Origin: CAKRHR01 sp964423195
GTDB lineage: Bacteria > Bacillota > Clostridia > Lachnospirales > Lachnospiraceae
Length of the DNA stretch: 8,615 nucleotides
Reading direction: 5' to 3'
Assembly (NCBI GenBank): GCA_964423195.1
Contig: CAYRDY010000085.1
Span: forward strand, 1-8,615
Below the pieces are notes generated by a model, which made no database searches, had not been told where the DNA came from, and was given only the letters and a program-made list of their open reading frames with translations. This document shows positions 1-7,129 of the stretch, in pieces. The stretch's first letter is position 1; each line of letters starts with the position of its first letter. The position numbers and the translations under genes are program-made.

Positions 1-3000
1 AGGTCAATGAAAAAGCCGTGAAAAAATGGACCTATGATTCTAAGGAGAACAAAGGCACACTGGAGGACGACGTACTGGATCACGAGGTCGTGAATCGTGC
101 GCAAGTGAAGGTTGGAAACCAGGCATCTTTTACGAATACTGTAGAGAACCCGACGCCGGAGCAAAGCAAAACGGAGACAGATCCTGGTGAGGGCAAACTC
201 GTGGGTATCGGGGATGTGATTACTTACGAAATTTCTTGGCACAATTATGATTTTGAACATGAAAAGGCAGATATTGAGATTCTCGATGTCCTGGATCCGG
301 GCGTAGATTTTGTGGATGCATATGTCAAGGATGACGAAAAAACAAAAGGTGAATACTTGGAATCGCTGACCACTTCGGATGATCTAGGTGATACAGTGAT
401 ATATAACCATGTGGTGCGCTGGGAACTCGGCGAACAGCCGGCTGGCGCATCCGGGACAGTCATACTGAAAGTAAAGGTAAACGAGAAGGCAAAAGAATGG
501 TATGTCTACAACGATAACGCATCTGCGCTGGAGCCGAACAAGGGGGCGGAAGATTACCAGATCGTCAACCAGGCACGCGTAAAAGTGGGCAACTATCCTT
601 TCGTCAATACAGAGGTAGTGGAAAACCCTGTTCCGGACAAAGAAGAAGTTACGCCGGGCGATGGTGTGGGAGTTCTGGTTGGAGAGGAGATCGACTATAA
701 GATCCACTGGGAGAACGACCAGGATAAGGAGTCTATTGTTACGGTCACGGATCCTCTAGACCCTGGTGTGGATTTTGTGAGTGCGAGTTACGGAGATGTT
801 GAGATAACGACGAGTAAGCTGGAGAATACCGGAATTCCTTACGGTCCGGACGGTGTGCAAACCCCTGTAACCATCACGTATAATCCAGATTTGCATACGG
901 TCACATGGGTGATAGGTACTAAAGAACAACTTGTTCCTGTCGGACTGAACGACAATGTGTATCTCAAAGTCAAAGTCAACGAGAGTGCCGTCAAAGGATG
1001 GACATACGATGAGGGTAAAAATTCAGGCACTCCGGGCGAGGGCAATGACTATGAGGTTCTAAACCGCGCACAAGTGAAAATTGATAACCGTGCGACATAC
1101 ACGAACACGGTGGAAAATCCTCTGGAGAATAAGACGGAAGAGAGCCCTGGTGCCGGAAAACTCGTGGGCGTCGGCGATGAGATAACATATCAAATCCACT
1201 GGGAAGCGGATTTGAATCAGGATTCCTTTGTCGAGATTGTCGACCCGCTGGACAAGGGCGTGGATTTTGTAAGCGCACAGTACAAAAACGGAGACCGGAC
1301 TGTCGAGATAACAACTGATTATTATGACAGAACAGAAAGTATTAACTTCGGCAATAAGCCTGTTCCCGTTCATGTAAAATATGATGCACAGAAGCATGCG
1401 GTTACCTGGTCGTTTGGGACCAATACGGGTAATGCAAAAGTGGATAAGAAAGTCCCAGCCGGTACCAGCGGAGAAGTCACGCTGGTCGTCAGGGTAAACG
1501 AAAATGCGGTGCAGACATGGACTTACGATGACGAGGTGAATAAGGGAACCGAAGGCGAAGGCAAGGATTACGAGGTACGGAACCGTGCCAGTGTCCAGGT
1601 GAACAACGATTCCAGATTTACAAACGAGGTCGAGAACCCTGTCCCTGACGAGGAGAAGACTGAGGAGGAACCAGGCGATGGCGTGATGGTCGGGATCGGC
1701 GACTCGATCACCTATGATATCAACTGGCAGAATTACAAGGAAGAGGAAGCCACCGTTACCATTCGCGACACCCTTGATCCGGGCGCGAATTTCACGGGTG
1801 CAAGCTGCGGCACAGCTGAGATCAGTGCCACTGAAATTTCAAACTCCGGGACTTGCACGGTCAATTACAAGGATGCGGATGGAACGGACGCGGCGAAGGA
1901 TGTTCCGGTCAGCATTTCCTACGACGGGACTTCGCGCACGGTCACCTGGATTATCGGCATCAAAGAGAATCCGGTCCCTGCGCTCGCGGCGGGCCAGGTG
2001 AAGCTCAGCGTGACTGTAAACGACAAGGCCAAAGAGGGACACACCTACAATGACAAGGCCGACGATTTTTCTAACGATACTACGGATGATTATGAGGTGT
2101 TCAACCAGGCGCGTGTGAAGATCGGAAATGACCCGGAGGTCAATACAAATATTGTGGAAAATCCGGTTCCGGAAAAGGATGAGACACAAGTTACGCATCC
2201 AAATGAAACAACACAGGAGAATCCGACCTTGTCTGTGAAACCGGGTGAGGACAATACCTATACCGGGCCGATGGTCTTCCAGGGCAGTGAGATCACCTAT
2301 CAGATTCACTGGACAAACGGCCATGACGAAGCGGCGGATGTCATTGTCTCCGACAAACTGGATCCGGGCGTTGATTTTGTGAGCGCTGATCCGGGTGGCG
2401 TTTATGACAAGGCAAGCCATAGCGTGACTTGGACGCTTGAGAGGCGTCCTGCGCACGATGAAGGCACTGTGACGCTGGTCGTCATGGTCAATGAGAAGGC
2501 AACGGTTGTCGGCTCTGTGGAAAATCAGGCGCAGGTCAAGGTCGGCACGGATCCGTATGTCGATACGCGAATCATTGAGAATCCGCCGCCGGTCGTGGAA
2601 AAGAGCGAGATCAGTCCTGGCGAGGGTATGCAGGTCATGCCGGACGACCGGATTGACTATCAGATTACATGGAACAATTATGAGACGAAAGTTGCGGATG
2701 TCATTATCACGGACAAGCTGGACCCGGGCGTGGATTTCTATAGCGCGGGCATGAATGGCAATACGCTGCAGGCCGGCACTGACACGAAGACACCGGAGAC
2801 GGCGAACCTTACGATCACGCTGGAGGGTGAGATTGATACCCCTGTCGAGGTGAGGCTTGAGCTGACCCCACCGGAGGGCAAGACACTTAATCCGGATGGA
2901 TATACATGGACAAAGGATGATGCGGCTATCAGTTCCGGTATTTGGACGACAGCGAATAAAAAGCTCACGCTGGAGAAGGGCACGAGCGTGACTGTAGAGG

Positions 3001-5795
3001 AGCTCCCTGTCGGAACGGGCTTTACACTCACAACGGTGGCGGATGAGAAGGTCATTGTCAGCGCGGCCGACGGCGCAAAGATCGGGCCTTACGGCAGCGT
3101 GGTCAAAGTGAGGGCGAGCGCGGGAGGCACGGCTTCCCGGGCGATTTCCGGCGGGCCAGGTGCCGCGCAGAGCGAGGAATCAGGTGCCGCGCAGAGTGGT
3201 GAGCCAAGTGCCGCGCAGAGCGGTGAGCCAAGTGCCGCGCAGAGCGGTGAGTCAAGTGCCGCGCGGACCGGGGAATCGGCGGCAGGGCAGAGCATTAGTT
3301 CCGGCGCGGAACTTGCGACAGAGCCAGCTTCTGATGCCACGGCAGCAGCAGACACAGAGACAGCAGCGGAATCCACGGCAGCACCAGACACGGAGACGGC
3401 CGCAGATTCTACGGTTTCTCCAGACACGGAAACAGCCGCGGATTCCACGGTTTCGCCAGACACGGAGCCAGCCGCGCAGGCCACGACAGCACCGGGCACA
3501 GAGACGGCAGTGGATTCCACGGTTTCGCCAGACACAGAGACAGCTGCAGATTCCACGGCTTCGCAGGGCACGGGAACATCTGCGGATCCTGAAAAAGCGC
3601 CGAATGACGGGCAGGAGAACATAGAAGAAACGACGTACATCTTTACGGCTGAAGTCATCGAGAAGTCCGAGCCGGACGAGCCGGGCGATTCGGAGGCCAC
3701 GGATGCGGAGAACGTTATCTCACTTGGCGACGGCAGTGGCTTTGACAAAGATGCCGGCACCTTTAACGGGCTTGATGCGACGTTGAAGCAGACCTATACA
3801 GACTCGGATAGCAGGCAGGTTGATATTTACTATTTTGCCGATGCGCATACTGTCGTGTGGGTACTCGCGGCTCGCAAACCTGGCGAGCAAGGTGTTGTAG
3901 ACCTAAGCGTCACGGTCAACGAGGACGCCGAGAAGTTCTGGAGCTATGACCATCCTGACTGGGGGCCGTCCCAGAATGAGAACGATGACCATGTGCGCAA
4001 CCGGGCAGGTGTAAAGGTAGGCAACAATCCGGAGACAAAGACGCGCATCATTGAGAACCCGACGAAGCCGGAAAAGATGGAGACAAATATCGATGACCGG
4101 GATGTCCTTCACGACCTTGTCGCGGATGAGAACGGTTACATCGGGCCGGATGTCAATGTCGGGGATCGCATTACCTATCGCATCACCTGGCAGAACAATG
4201 CGGCGGATGAGAACGGCCAGCAGGTGGATGCGGAGATCCGCATCACGGACGCGCTCGACCCAGGGGTAGATTTTGTGAGCGCTAGCGATGGCGGCGTTTA
4301 TAACGCGTCCACACATACGGTCACATGGAACCTCGGCATCAAGGCACCGCATGAGCGCGGCACAGTCAGCCTTGTCGTGCGCGTGAACGAGAAAGCGGTG
4401 GAGCCGGGCAAGGTAGAAAATGAGGCCACTGTCAGCGTCGGGAACAACGATCAGCAGACCAACAGGGTGGAAAATCCGGTTGGGGACGACGGCGCGCTTC
4501 TGGTCAGGAAGACGGTGAGCGGCAAGGAAGCGGACCGGACAAAAGTGTTCCATTTTACCGTGCGACTGAGCGATACCGAGATCAACGGGACATACGGTGA
4601 AATGACCTTCGTAAATGGCGTTGCGGAATTTGCGCTCAGAGACGGCGAGAGCCTCTTCGCTACCGGCTTGCCTGCGGGCACATATTACACTGTCAAGGAG
4701 GCGGAGGCCAATCAGGATTATTACGAGACGCATGTTGTCGGCGATGTCGGCTCGATTCAAAAGGGAGAAACCTCAAGCGCGGAGTTTGTCAACAATCTTG
4801 GCGGCGGACCGAACAAAGAGGAGATCACGCCTGGGAACGGGCAGACCGTCAATGTCGGGGATGAGATCATATACAGAATCACATGGGAGAACTACGAGGC
4901 CGTTCCGTCGGTCGTGACCATACGTGATCCGCTTGATAAGGGCGTGGATTTTGTCAGTGCTACAGATGGCGGCACCTACGACGCGTCTTCCCATACAGTC
5001 AATTGGAATCTCGGCGAGCAGGATCCTGGCGCGGAAGGTGCAGTCATGCTCACGGTGCGCGTCAACGCGCACGCGACGGTGGCGGGTGTCGTCTATAATC
5101 AGGCATTTGTGAAGGTCGGGGACAATCCGGAACAGGAAACGGACAGACCTGAAAATCCATTACCTCGTAAGGGTGCCCTGGTCGTGACAAAGACGGTCAC
5201 CGGCTCAGGGGATAAGAATAAGGAATTCCACTTCACCGTGACGCTCGGTGACAGGAGTGTGAACGGCAGCTATGGCGGCATGACTTTTACCGACGGCGTC
5301 GCCGAGTTCACGCTGAGAGACGGCGAGAGCAAGACAGCATCCGGACTGCCTGACGGTGTGACCTATACGGTGACAGAGGCGGAGGCCAACAAGGATGGCT
5401 ATACGACGGAGGCGACGGGTGCGACGGGAATCATCCGAGAAGACGGAGTAGCCAGAGCGGATTTCGTCAACAGCAAACCGGATACGCCAGACACACCGGA
5501 CACGCCGCCTGACACGCCAGACACGCCAGATACGCCGGATACGCCGCCAGATACACCGGACACGCCGCCGGATACACCAGATACACCGGACACACCGCCT
5601 GTGACGCCGGGGACGACTCCGAATCGTCCGTCGGGCGGCAATCCGCCGCCGGATGATGTGCCAAAGACGGGCGACGGCAGCCATCCTGAGCTAATGATGA
5701 TGCTGATGGTATGTTCATTCTCGGCGATTGTGGCGATCCTCGGCTTCTCGGCTTGCGATCGGCGGCGAAGCCGCAGACGGCACACAAAATCATGA
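1..5795 (+). CDS. Giant sortase-anchored surface protein with DUF11-like isopeptide repeats (5' partial)
   Basis: The reading frame is open from the left edge (first full codon at 3, reading VNEKA before the GTG at 18), so the start and signal peptide lie outside; residues here count from that GTG. The visible 1,925 residues are built from repeats with a GDxITYxIxW strand, a DPLDPGVDFVSA motif, HTVTWxLG, VxVNEKA and a closing NxVENPVP. This resembles the DUF11/TIGR01451 beta-sandwich repeats of Gram-positive fimbrial and adhesin proteins. FctA/Spy0128-like domains lie at about 1492-1594 and 1719-1820, a Pro-Asp-Thr spacer at 1821-1861, VPKTG at 1881-1885, a hydrophobic helix at about 1890-1912 and an Arg-rich tail to 1925. 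Sortase would be expected to cleave between T and G and link the protein to peptidoglycan. The likely role is a long stalk or adhesin; the ligand is unknown and no binding domain is recognisable in the visible part. A hairpin follows the stop, and no sortase gene is in the window. Confidence 0.93.
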   Translation, partial: VNEKAVKKWTYDSKENKGTLEDDVLDHEVVNRAQVKVGNQASFTNTVENPTPEQSKTETDPGEGKLVGIGDVITYEISWHNYDFEHEKADIEILDVLDPGVDFVDAYVKDDEKTKGEYLESLTTSDDLGDTVIYNHVVRWELGEQPAGASGTVILKVKVNEKAKEWYVYNDNASALEPNKGAEDYQIVNQARVKVGNYPFVNTEVVENPVPDKEEVTPGDGVGVLVGEEIDYKIHWENDQDKESIVTVTDPLDPGVDFVSASYGDVEITTSKLENTGIPYGPDGVQTPVTITYNPDLHTVTWVIGTKEQLVPVGLNDNVYLKVKVNESAVKGWTYDEGKNSGTPGEGNDYEVLNRAQVKIDNRATYTNTVENPLENKTEESPGAGKLVGVGDEITYQIHWEADLNQDSFVEIVDPLDKGVDFVSAQYKNGDRTVEITTDYYDRTESINFGNKPVPVHVKYDAQKHAVTWSFGTNTGNAKVDKKVPAGTSGEVTLVVRVNENAVQTWTYDDEVNKGTEGEGKDYEVRNRASVQVNNDSRFTNEVENPVPDEEKTEEEPGDGVMVGIGDSITYDINWQNYKEEEATVTIRDTLDPGANFTGASCGTAEISATEISNSGTCTVNYKDADGTDAAKDVPVSISYDGTSRTVTWIIGIKENPVPALAAGQVKLSVTVNDKAKEGHTYNDKADDFSNDTTDDYEVFNQARVKIGNDPEVNTNIVENPVPEKDETQVTHPNETTQENPTLSVKPGEDNTYTGPMVFQGSEITYQIHWTNGHDEAADVIVSDKLDPGVDFVSADPGGVYDKASHSVTWTLERRPAHDEGTVTLVVMVNEKATVVGSVENQAQVKVGTDPYVDTRIIENPPPVVEKSEISPGEGMQVMPDDRIDYQITWNNYETKVADVIITDKLDPGVDFYSAGMNGNTLQAGTDTKTPETANLTITLEGEIDTPVEVRLELTPPEGKTLNPDGYTWTKDDAAISSGIWTTANKKLTLEKGTSVTVEELPVGTGFTLTTVADEKVIVSAADGAKIGPYGSVVKVRASAGGTASRAISGGPGAAQSEESGAAQSGEPSAAQSGEPSAAQSGESSAARTGESAAGQSISSGAELATEPASDATAAADTETAAESTAAPDTETAADSTVSPDTETAADSTVSPDTEPAAQATTAPGTETAVDSTVSPDTETAADSTASQGTGTSADPEKAPNDGQENIEETTYIFTAEVIEKSEPDEPGDSEATDAENVISLGDGSGFDKDAGTFNGLDATLKQTYTDSDSRQVDIYYFADAHTVVWVLAARKPGEQGVVDLSVTVNEDAEKFWSYDHPDWGPSQNENDDHVRNRAGVKVGNNPETKTRIIENPTKPEKMETNIDDRDVLHDLVADENGYIGPDVNVGDRITYRITWQNNAADENGQQVDAEIRITDALDPGVDFVSASDGGVYNASTHTVTWNLGIKAPHERGTVSLVVRVNEKAVEPGKVENEATVSVGNNDQQTNRVENPVGDDGALLVRKTVSGKEADRTKVFHFTVRLSDTEINGTYGEMTFVNGVAEFALRDGESLFATGLPAGTYYTVKEAEANQDYYETHVVGDVGSIQKGETSSAEFVNNLGGGPNKEEITPGNGQTVNVGDEIIYRITWENYEAVPSVVTIRDPLDKGVDFVSATDGGTYDASSHTVNWNLGEQDPGAEGAVMLTVRVNAHATVAGVVYNQAFVKVGDNPEQETDRPENPLPRKGALVVTKTVTGSGDKNKEFHFTVTLGDRSVNGSYGGMTFTDGVAEFTLRDGESKTASGLPDGVTYTVTEAEANKDGYTTEATGATGIIREDGVARADFVNSKPDTPDTPDTPPDTPDTPDTPDTPPDTPDTPPDTPDTPDTPPVTPGTTPNRPSGGNPPPDDVPKTGDGSHPELMMMLMVCSFSAIVAILGFSACDRRRSRRRHTKS
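3159..3278 (+). repeat. In-frame 24-bp minisatellite (5 units)
   Basis: Five 8-residue units occupy residues 1048-1087: GAAQSEES, GAAQSGEP, SAAQSGEP, SAAQSGES and SAARTGES. The DNA is nearly identical in the central copies (gtgccgcgcagagcggtgag core), so recent expansion by slippage or recombination is plausible. The unit length is a multiple of three, so copy-number change would lengthen or shorten the protein without breaking the frame. Confidence 0.9.
3351..3602 (+). repeat. In-frame 36-bp minisatellite (7 units)
   Basis: Seven 12-residue units cover residues 1112-1195, with consensus DTETAADSTVSP. The second, third and fifth units are closest to one another and the last is degenerate. 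The unit is acidic and rich in Ser and Thr, so it should be extended and could be glycosylated. Like the 24-bp array just upstream, it lies inside the insert in the sixth DUF11-like unit. Confidence 0.88.
4491..4799 (+). other. FctA/Spy0128-like pilin-type domain 1
   Basis: Residues 1492-1594 match the pattern of streptococcal FctA/Spy0128-type isopeptide domains: GALLVRKTV, FHFTVRL, MTFVNGVAEFALRDGES, GLPAGTYYTVKEAEA and a closing AEFVNNL. The expected triad is present: Lys1498 in the first strand, Glu1561 in TVKE and Asn1592 in the last strand. This would allow a spontaneous intramolecular Lys-Asn bond that stiffens the stalk. The bond itself is inferred from the family. Confidence 0.8.
5172..5477 (+). 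other. FctA/Spy0128-like pilin-type domain 2
   Basis: Residues 1719-1820 are a close paralogue of the domain at 1492-1594, with GALVVTKTV, FHFTVTL, MTFTDGVAEFTLRDGES, TYTVTEAEA and ADFVNSK. The isopeptide triad would be Lys1725, Glu1787 and Asn1818. It is the last folded domain before the Pro-rich spacer, so it would sit nearest the cell wall. Confidence 0.8.
5478..5600 (+). repeat. Pro-Asp-Thr wall-spanning repeat
   Basis: Residues 1821-1861 consist almost only of PDT triplets with occasional extra Pro (PDTPDTPDTPPDTP type), encoded by near-identical 9-bp ccg-gat-acg style units with third-base variation. Pro-rich spacers of this kind commonly thread peptidoglycan in LPXTG proteins. The length is likely variable between strains. 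Confidence 0.9.
5658..5795 (+). other. VPKTG cell-wall sorting signal, membrane helix and Arg tail
   Basis: VPKTG (residues 1881-1885) is a variant of the sortase LPXTG motif with V in place of L. It is followed by a hydrophobic stretch (about ELMMMLMVCSFSAIVAILGF) and the basic end DRRRSRRRHTKS. This three-part arrangement is the standard C-terminal sorting signal. Confidence 0.93.
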
Positions 5796-5831
5796 GGTGA
5801 ATGGCAGGGTGCATTTCTCCTGTAATAATAA

Positions 5832-5865
5832 GGCAGGTGGCCAAAACAGCCACCTGCCGTTTATG
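5832..5865 (+). terminator. Probable intrinsic terminator of the surface-protein gene
   Basis: A perfect 10-bp stem GGCAGGTGGC (5832-5841) / GCCACCTGCC (5849-5858) has a 7-nt loop and is followed by a short, imperfect T-rich stretch (gtttatg). It starts 37 bases after the stop codon. The stem is strong but the U-tract is weak, so termination may be incomplete. Confidence 0.7.
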
Positions 5866-5872
5866 ATGACCC

Positions 5873-5897
5873 TGAGAAATTAAAAAATTCTCATTTT
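5873..5897 (+). terminator. Second, AT-rich hairpin with T run (possible backup terminator)
   Basis: TGAGAA (5873-5878) pairs with TTCTCA (5888-5893) around a 9-nt A-rich loop that can add a TT/AA pairing, followed by TTTT. It lies just upstream of the -35 of the tRNA promoter. It could be a weak second terminator or a site affecting the tRNA promoter. Confidence 0.3.
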
Positions 5898-5901
5898 GGA
5901 C

Positions 5902-5930
5902 TTGATTTATTTTTTAAAATCTGATAAGAT
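5902..5930 (+). promoter_or_regulatory. Extended -10 promoter of tRNA-Leu
   Basis: TTGATT (5902-5907) is followed by a 17-bp spacer and TAAGAT (5925-5930), with TG one base upstream of the -10 (TGATAAGAT). The predicted transcription start near 5936-5937 is only a few bases before the tRNA 5' end at 5939. It may also supply rsmI transcription by readthrough. Confidence 0.7.
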
Positions 5931-5938
5931 ACACCTAT

Positions 5939-6021
5939 GCAGAAGTGGCGGAATGGCAGACGCGCTAGATTCAGGTTCTAGTGCTCGCAAGGGCGTGTGG
6001 GTTCAACTCCCATCTTCTGCA
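5939..6021 (+). tRNA. tRNA-Leu, anticodon CAG
   Basis: A complete class II cloverleaf of 83 nt. The acceptor stem is GCAGAAG (5939-5945) / CTTCTGC (6014-6020), with discriminator A at 6021. The anticodon stem CTAGA (5965-5969) / TCTAG (5977-5981) encloses the loop TTCAGGT, giving anticodon CAG at 5972-5974, which reads CUG. The long variable arm TGCTCGCAAGGGCG and a T arm with TTCAACT in the loop fit leucine. CCA is not encoded; a T run follows directly. Confidence 0.96.
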
Positions 6022-6095
6022 TTTTTTTATTTTCAGGCGATCTTTCATCATAAATGCTAGAAAACATAGCAAAATCCCCGTGATTTTCAAGAAAT

Positions 6096-6100
6096 GGGAG
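6096..6100 (+). promoter_or_regulatory. Ribosome binding site of rsmI
   Basis: GGGAG lies 7 bases upstream of the ATG at 6108, which supports this start over others in the frame. Confidence 0.75.
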
Positions 6101-6107
6101 CTGTTTT

Positions 6108-6983
6108 ATGACAGGCAGGCTTTATTTGTGCGCGACACCGATCGGGAATTTATCGGACATCAGTCTCAGATGTCTTGAGACGCTGAGAAGCGTGGATCTG
6201 ATCGCGGCGGAAGATACGCGAAATACGCTCAGGCTGCTCAATCATTTTGAGATAAAAAAGCCCTTGACCAGTTATCATGAGTTTAATAAAATTGATAAGG
6301 GGCATGAGCTGGTGCGTCAGCTCTTAGAGGGGAAAAATATTGCGCTGGTCAGCGACGCGGGTACGCCGGGGATCTCTGATCCGGGCGAGGAGTTGGTGCG
6401 CTTTTGCCGGGAGGCTGGCGTCGAGGTCACGAGCGTCCCAGGGGCGTCAGCGTGTATCACGGCGCTGACGATGTCCGGGCTGCCGACCAGGCGTTTTTGC
6501 TTTGAGGGGTTTTTGCCGACGGATAAAAAGGAGAGGACAGTCGTGCTGGAGCGCCTGAAAAGCGAGACCCGCACGACTATTTTTTATGAGGCGCCGCATC
6601 GTCTGGTCAGAACCCTGGAGATCATGGCGCCCTATATCGGGGAGCGCAAAATCGTCTTCTGCAGGGAGCTGACAAAGCGCTATGAGGAGAGCGTGAGCAT
6701 GACGGCTGCGGAGGCTGTCGCTTATTATACGGAAAAAACGCCGCGCGGCGAGTTCGTACTTGTGGTTGAGGGCGCGCCGCCTGAGGCGGCAAAAAGAGAG
6801 GCGCAGCGATCGTGGCGTGAGGTTTCTGTGCAGGCGCACATGGATATTTACCTTGAAAAGGGTTTGAGCTCCAAGGAGGCGATGAAGGCCGTCGCCGCCG
6901 ACAGGGACATGCAAAAACGTGAGATTTATCAGCAGCTCCTGGAGGAGAGAGCAGCTGATGATCGGGAATCAGGCGAAAAATGA
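6108..6983 (+). CDS. rsmI: 16S rRNA (cytidine-1402-2'-O)-methyltransferase RsmI
   Basis: RsmI uses S-adenosylmethionine to methylate the 2'-OH of C1402 (E. coli numbering) in the decoding centre of 16S rRNA in the cytoplasm. The 291 residues show the tetrapyrrole-methylase fold with family motifs: TPIGNL (10-15), EDTR (35-38), SDAGTPGISDPG (82-93), VPGASA (110-115), GFLP (134-137), FYEAPHR (159-165), FCRELTK (184-190) and RGEFVLVVEG (213-222). A helical C-terminal part (SSKEAMKAVA, KREIYQQLL) is typical of the family. Length is normal and no key motif is missing. It lies 86 bases after tRNA-Leu with no clear promoter or hairpin between, so readthrough from the tRNA promoter is plausible. Another name for the family is YraL. 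Confidence 0.96.
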   Translation: MTGRLYLCATPIGNLSDISLRCLETLRSVDLIAAEDTRNTLRLLNHFEIKKPLTSYHEFNKIDKGHELVRQLLEGKNIALVSDAGTPGISDPGEELVRFCREAGVEVTSVPGASACITALTMSGLPTRRFCFEGFLPTDKKERTVVLERLKSETRTTIFYEAPHRLVRTLEIMAPYIGERKIVFCRELTKRYEESVSMTAAEAVAYYTEKTPRGEFVLVVEGAPPEAAKREAQRSWREVSVQAHMDIYLEKGLSSKEAMKAVAADRDMQKREIYQQLLEERAADDRESGEK

Positions 6984-7129
6984 CAAAATTTGGTTTTGAG
7001 TGATTGTTTTTTCAGATTATCTACCCTATGACCCCAAAACGCAAAAGCACACCTGCAGAATAGAAAAAGCAGATATTTCCAAGTGAGATATTTGGATATA
7101 AAAAAAGAAAAAACGGAGGTAATTTTATC
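6984..7129. other. Intergenic leader between rsmI and the small Cys protein
   Basis: These 146 bases hold no gene. I see no convincing terminator for rsmI. The octamer agatattt occurs twice (7071-7078 and 7086-7093). Weak promoter candidates are TTGAGT (6996-7001) with TATCTA (7018-7023, spacer 16) and a lone TATAAA at 7097-7102. None is good enough to assign with confidence. Confidence 0.4.
7115..7120 (+). promoter_or_regulatory. Strong ribosome binding site of the small Cys protein
   Basis: GGAGGT is a full Shine-Dalgarno match 9 bases before the ATG at 7130, in an A-rich leader. It fixes the start and suggests high translation. Confidence 0.85.

Larger units (their letters stand above)
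2751..3719 (+). other. Large insert splitting the sixth DUF11-like unit
   Basis: At residues 908-911 the repeat reaches FYSAG, but the matching HTVVWVLA strand appears only at 1277-1284. The roughly 325 residues between (about 912-1235) hold three parts. The first, about 929-1010, looks like a CnaB/FctA-type beta domain: strands NLTITLEG, VEVRLELTP, KKLTLEKGTSVTVEELPVGT. The second is a Ser/Ala/Thr/Glu-rich low-complexity stretch at about 1034-1200. The third is a short strand, TTYIFTAEVIEK (1205-1216), that could be the closing strand of the CnaB/FctA-like fold. Domain assignment is by pattern and is uncertain; the interruption of the repeat is clear. Confidence 0.7.
180..5165 (+). repeat. 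Eight DUF11-like protein repeat units within the surface protein
   Basis: Approximate units in residues from the GTG at 18: 55-206, 212-369, 376-543, 551-718, 741-857, 865-1348 (split by a large insert), 1355-1488 and 1603-1716. The tail of an earlier unit occupies 1-46. Short units (741-857, 1603-1716) run straight from FVSA through a GGxYDxxxHxVTW hairpin. Units 1 to 4 carry about 30 extra residues at that hairpin. Each unit keeps an Asp in the DPLDPG strand and an Asn in the closing ENP strand, which are candidate isopeptide partners by analogy with related adhesin domains. DNA identity between units is modest by eye, so the array looks old and diverged rather than freshly duplicated. Confidence 0.85.

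Noticed and set aside
18..20. GTG at 18 as the true start of the surface protein
   Set aside because: The frame is open to the left edge and encodes the repeat motif VNEKA, with no ribosome binding site; it is an internal codon.
1839..2456. 205-residue open frame on the minus strand
   Set aside because: It is a shadow of the surface protein gene, with no ribosome binding site or recognisable domain.
3159..3602. CRISPR array
   Set aside because: The repeats are contiguous, in frame and without unique spacers; they are coding minisatellites.
3089..3760. 223-residue open frame on the minus strand
   Set aside because: It is antisense to the minisatellite region; its Ser/Ala/Val bias mirrors the repeats on the other strand and it shows no independent coding signal.
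3903..4760. 285-residue open frame on the minus strand
   Set aside because: It is antisense to clear DUF11-like repeats; it looks like a by-product of codon usage and has no family features.
5399..5853. Minus-strand open frames over the Pro-Asp-Thr spacer
   Set aside because: Their SGVSGVSG or CRRIR repeats are the reverse reading of the PDT repeat DNA.
5981..6178. 65-residue plus-strand open frame overlapping tRNA-Leu and the start of rsmI
   Set aside because: It begins inside the tRNA and overlaps rsmI out of frame; no ribosome binding site.
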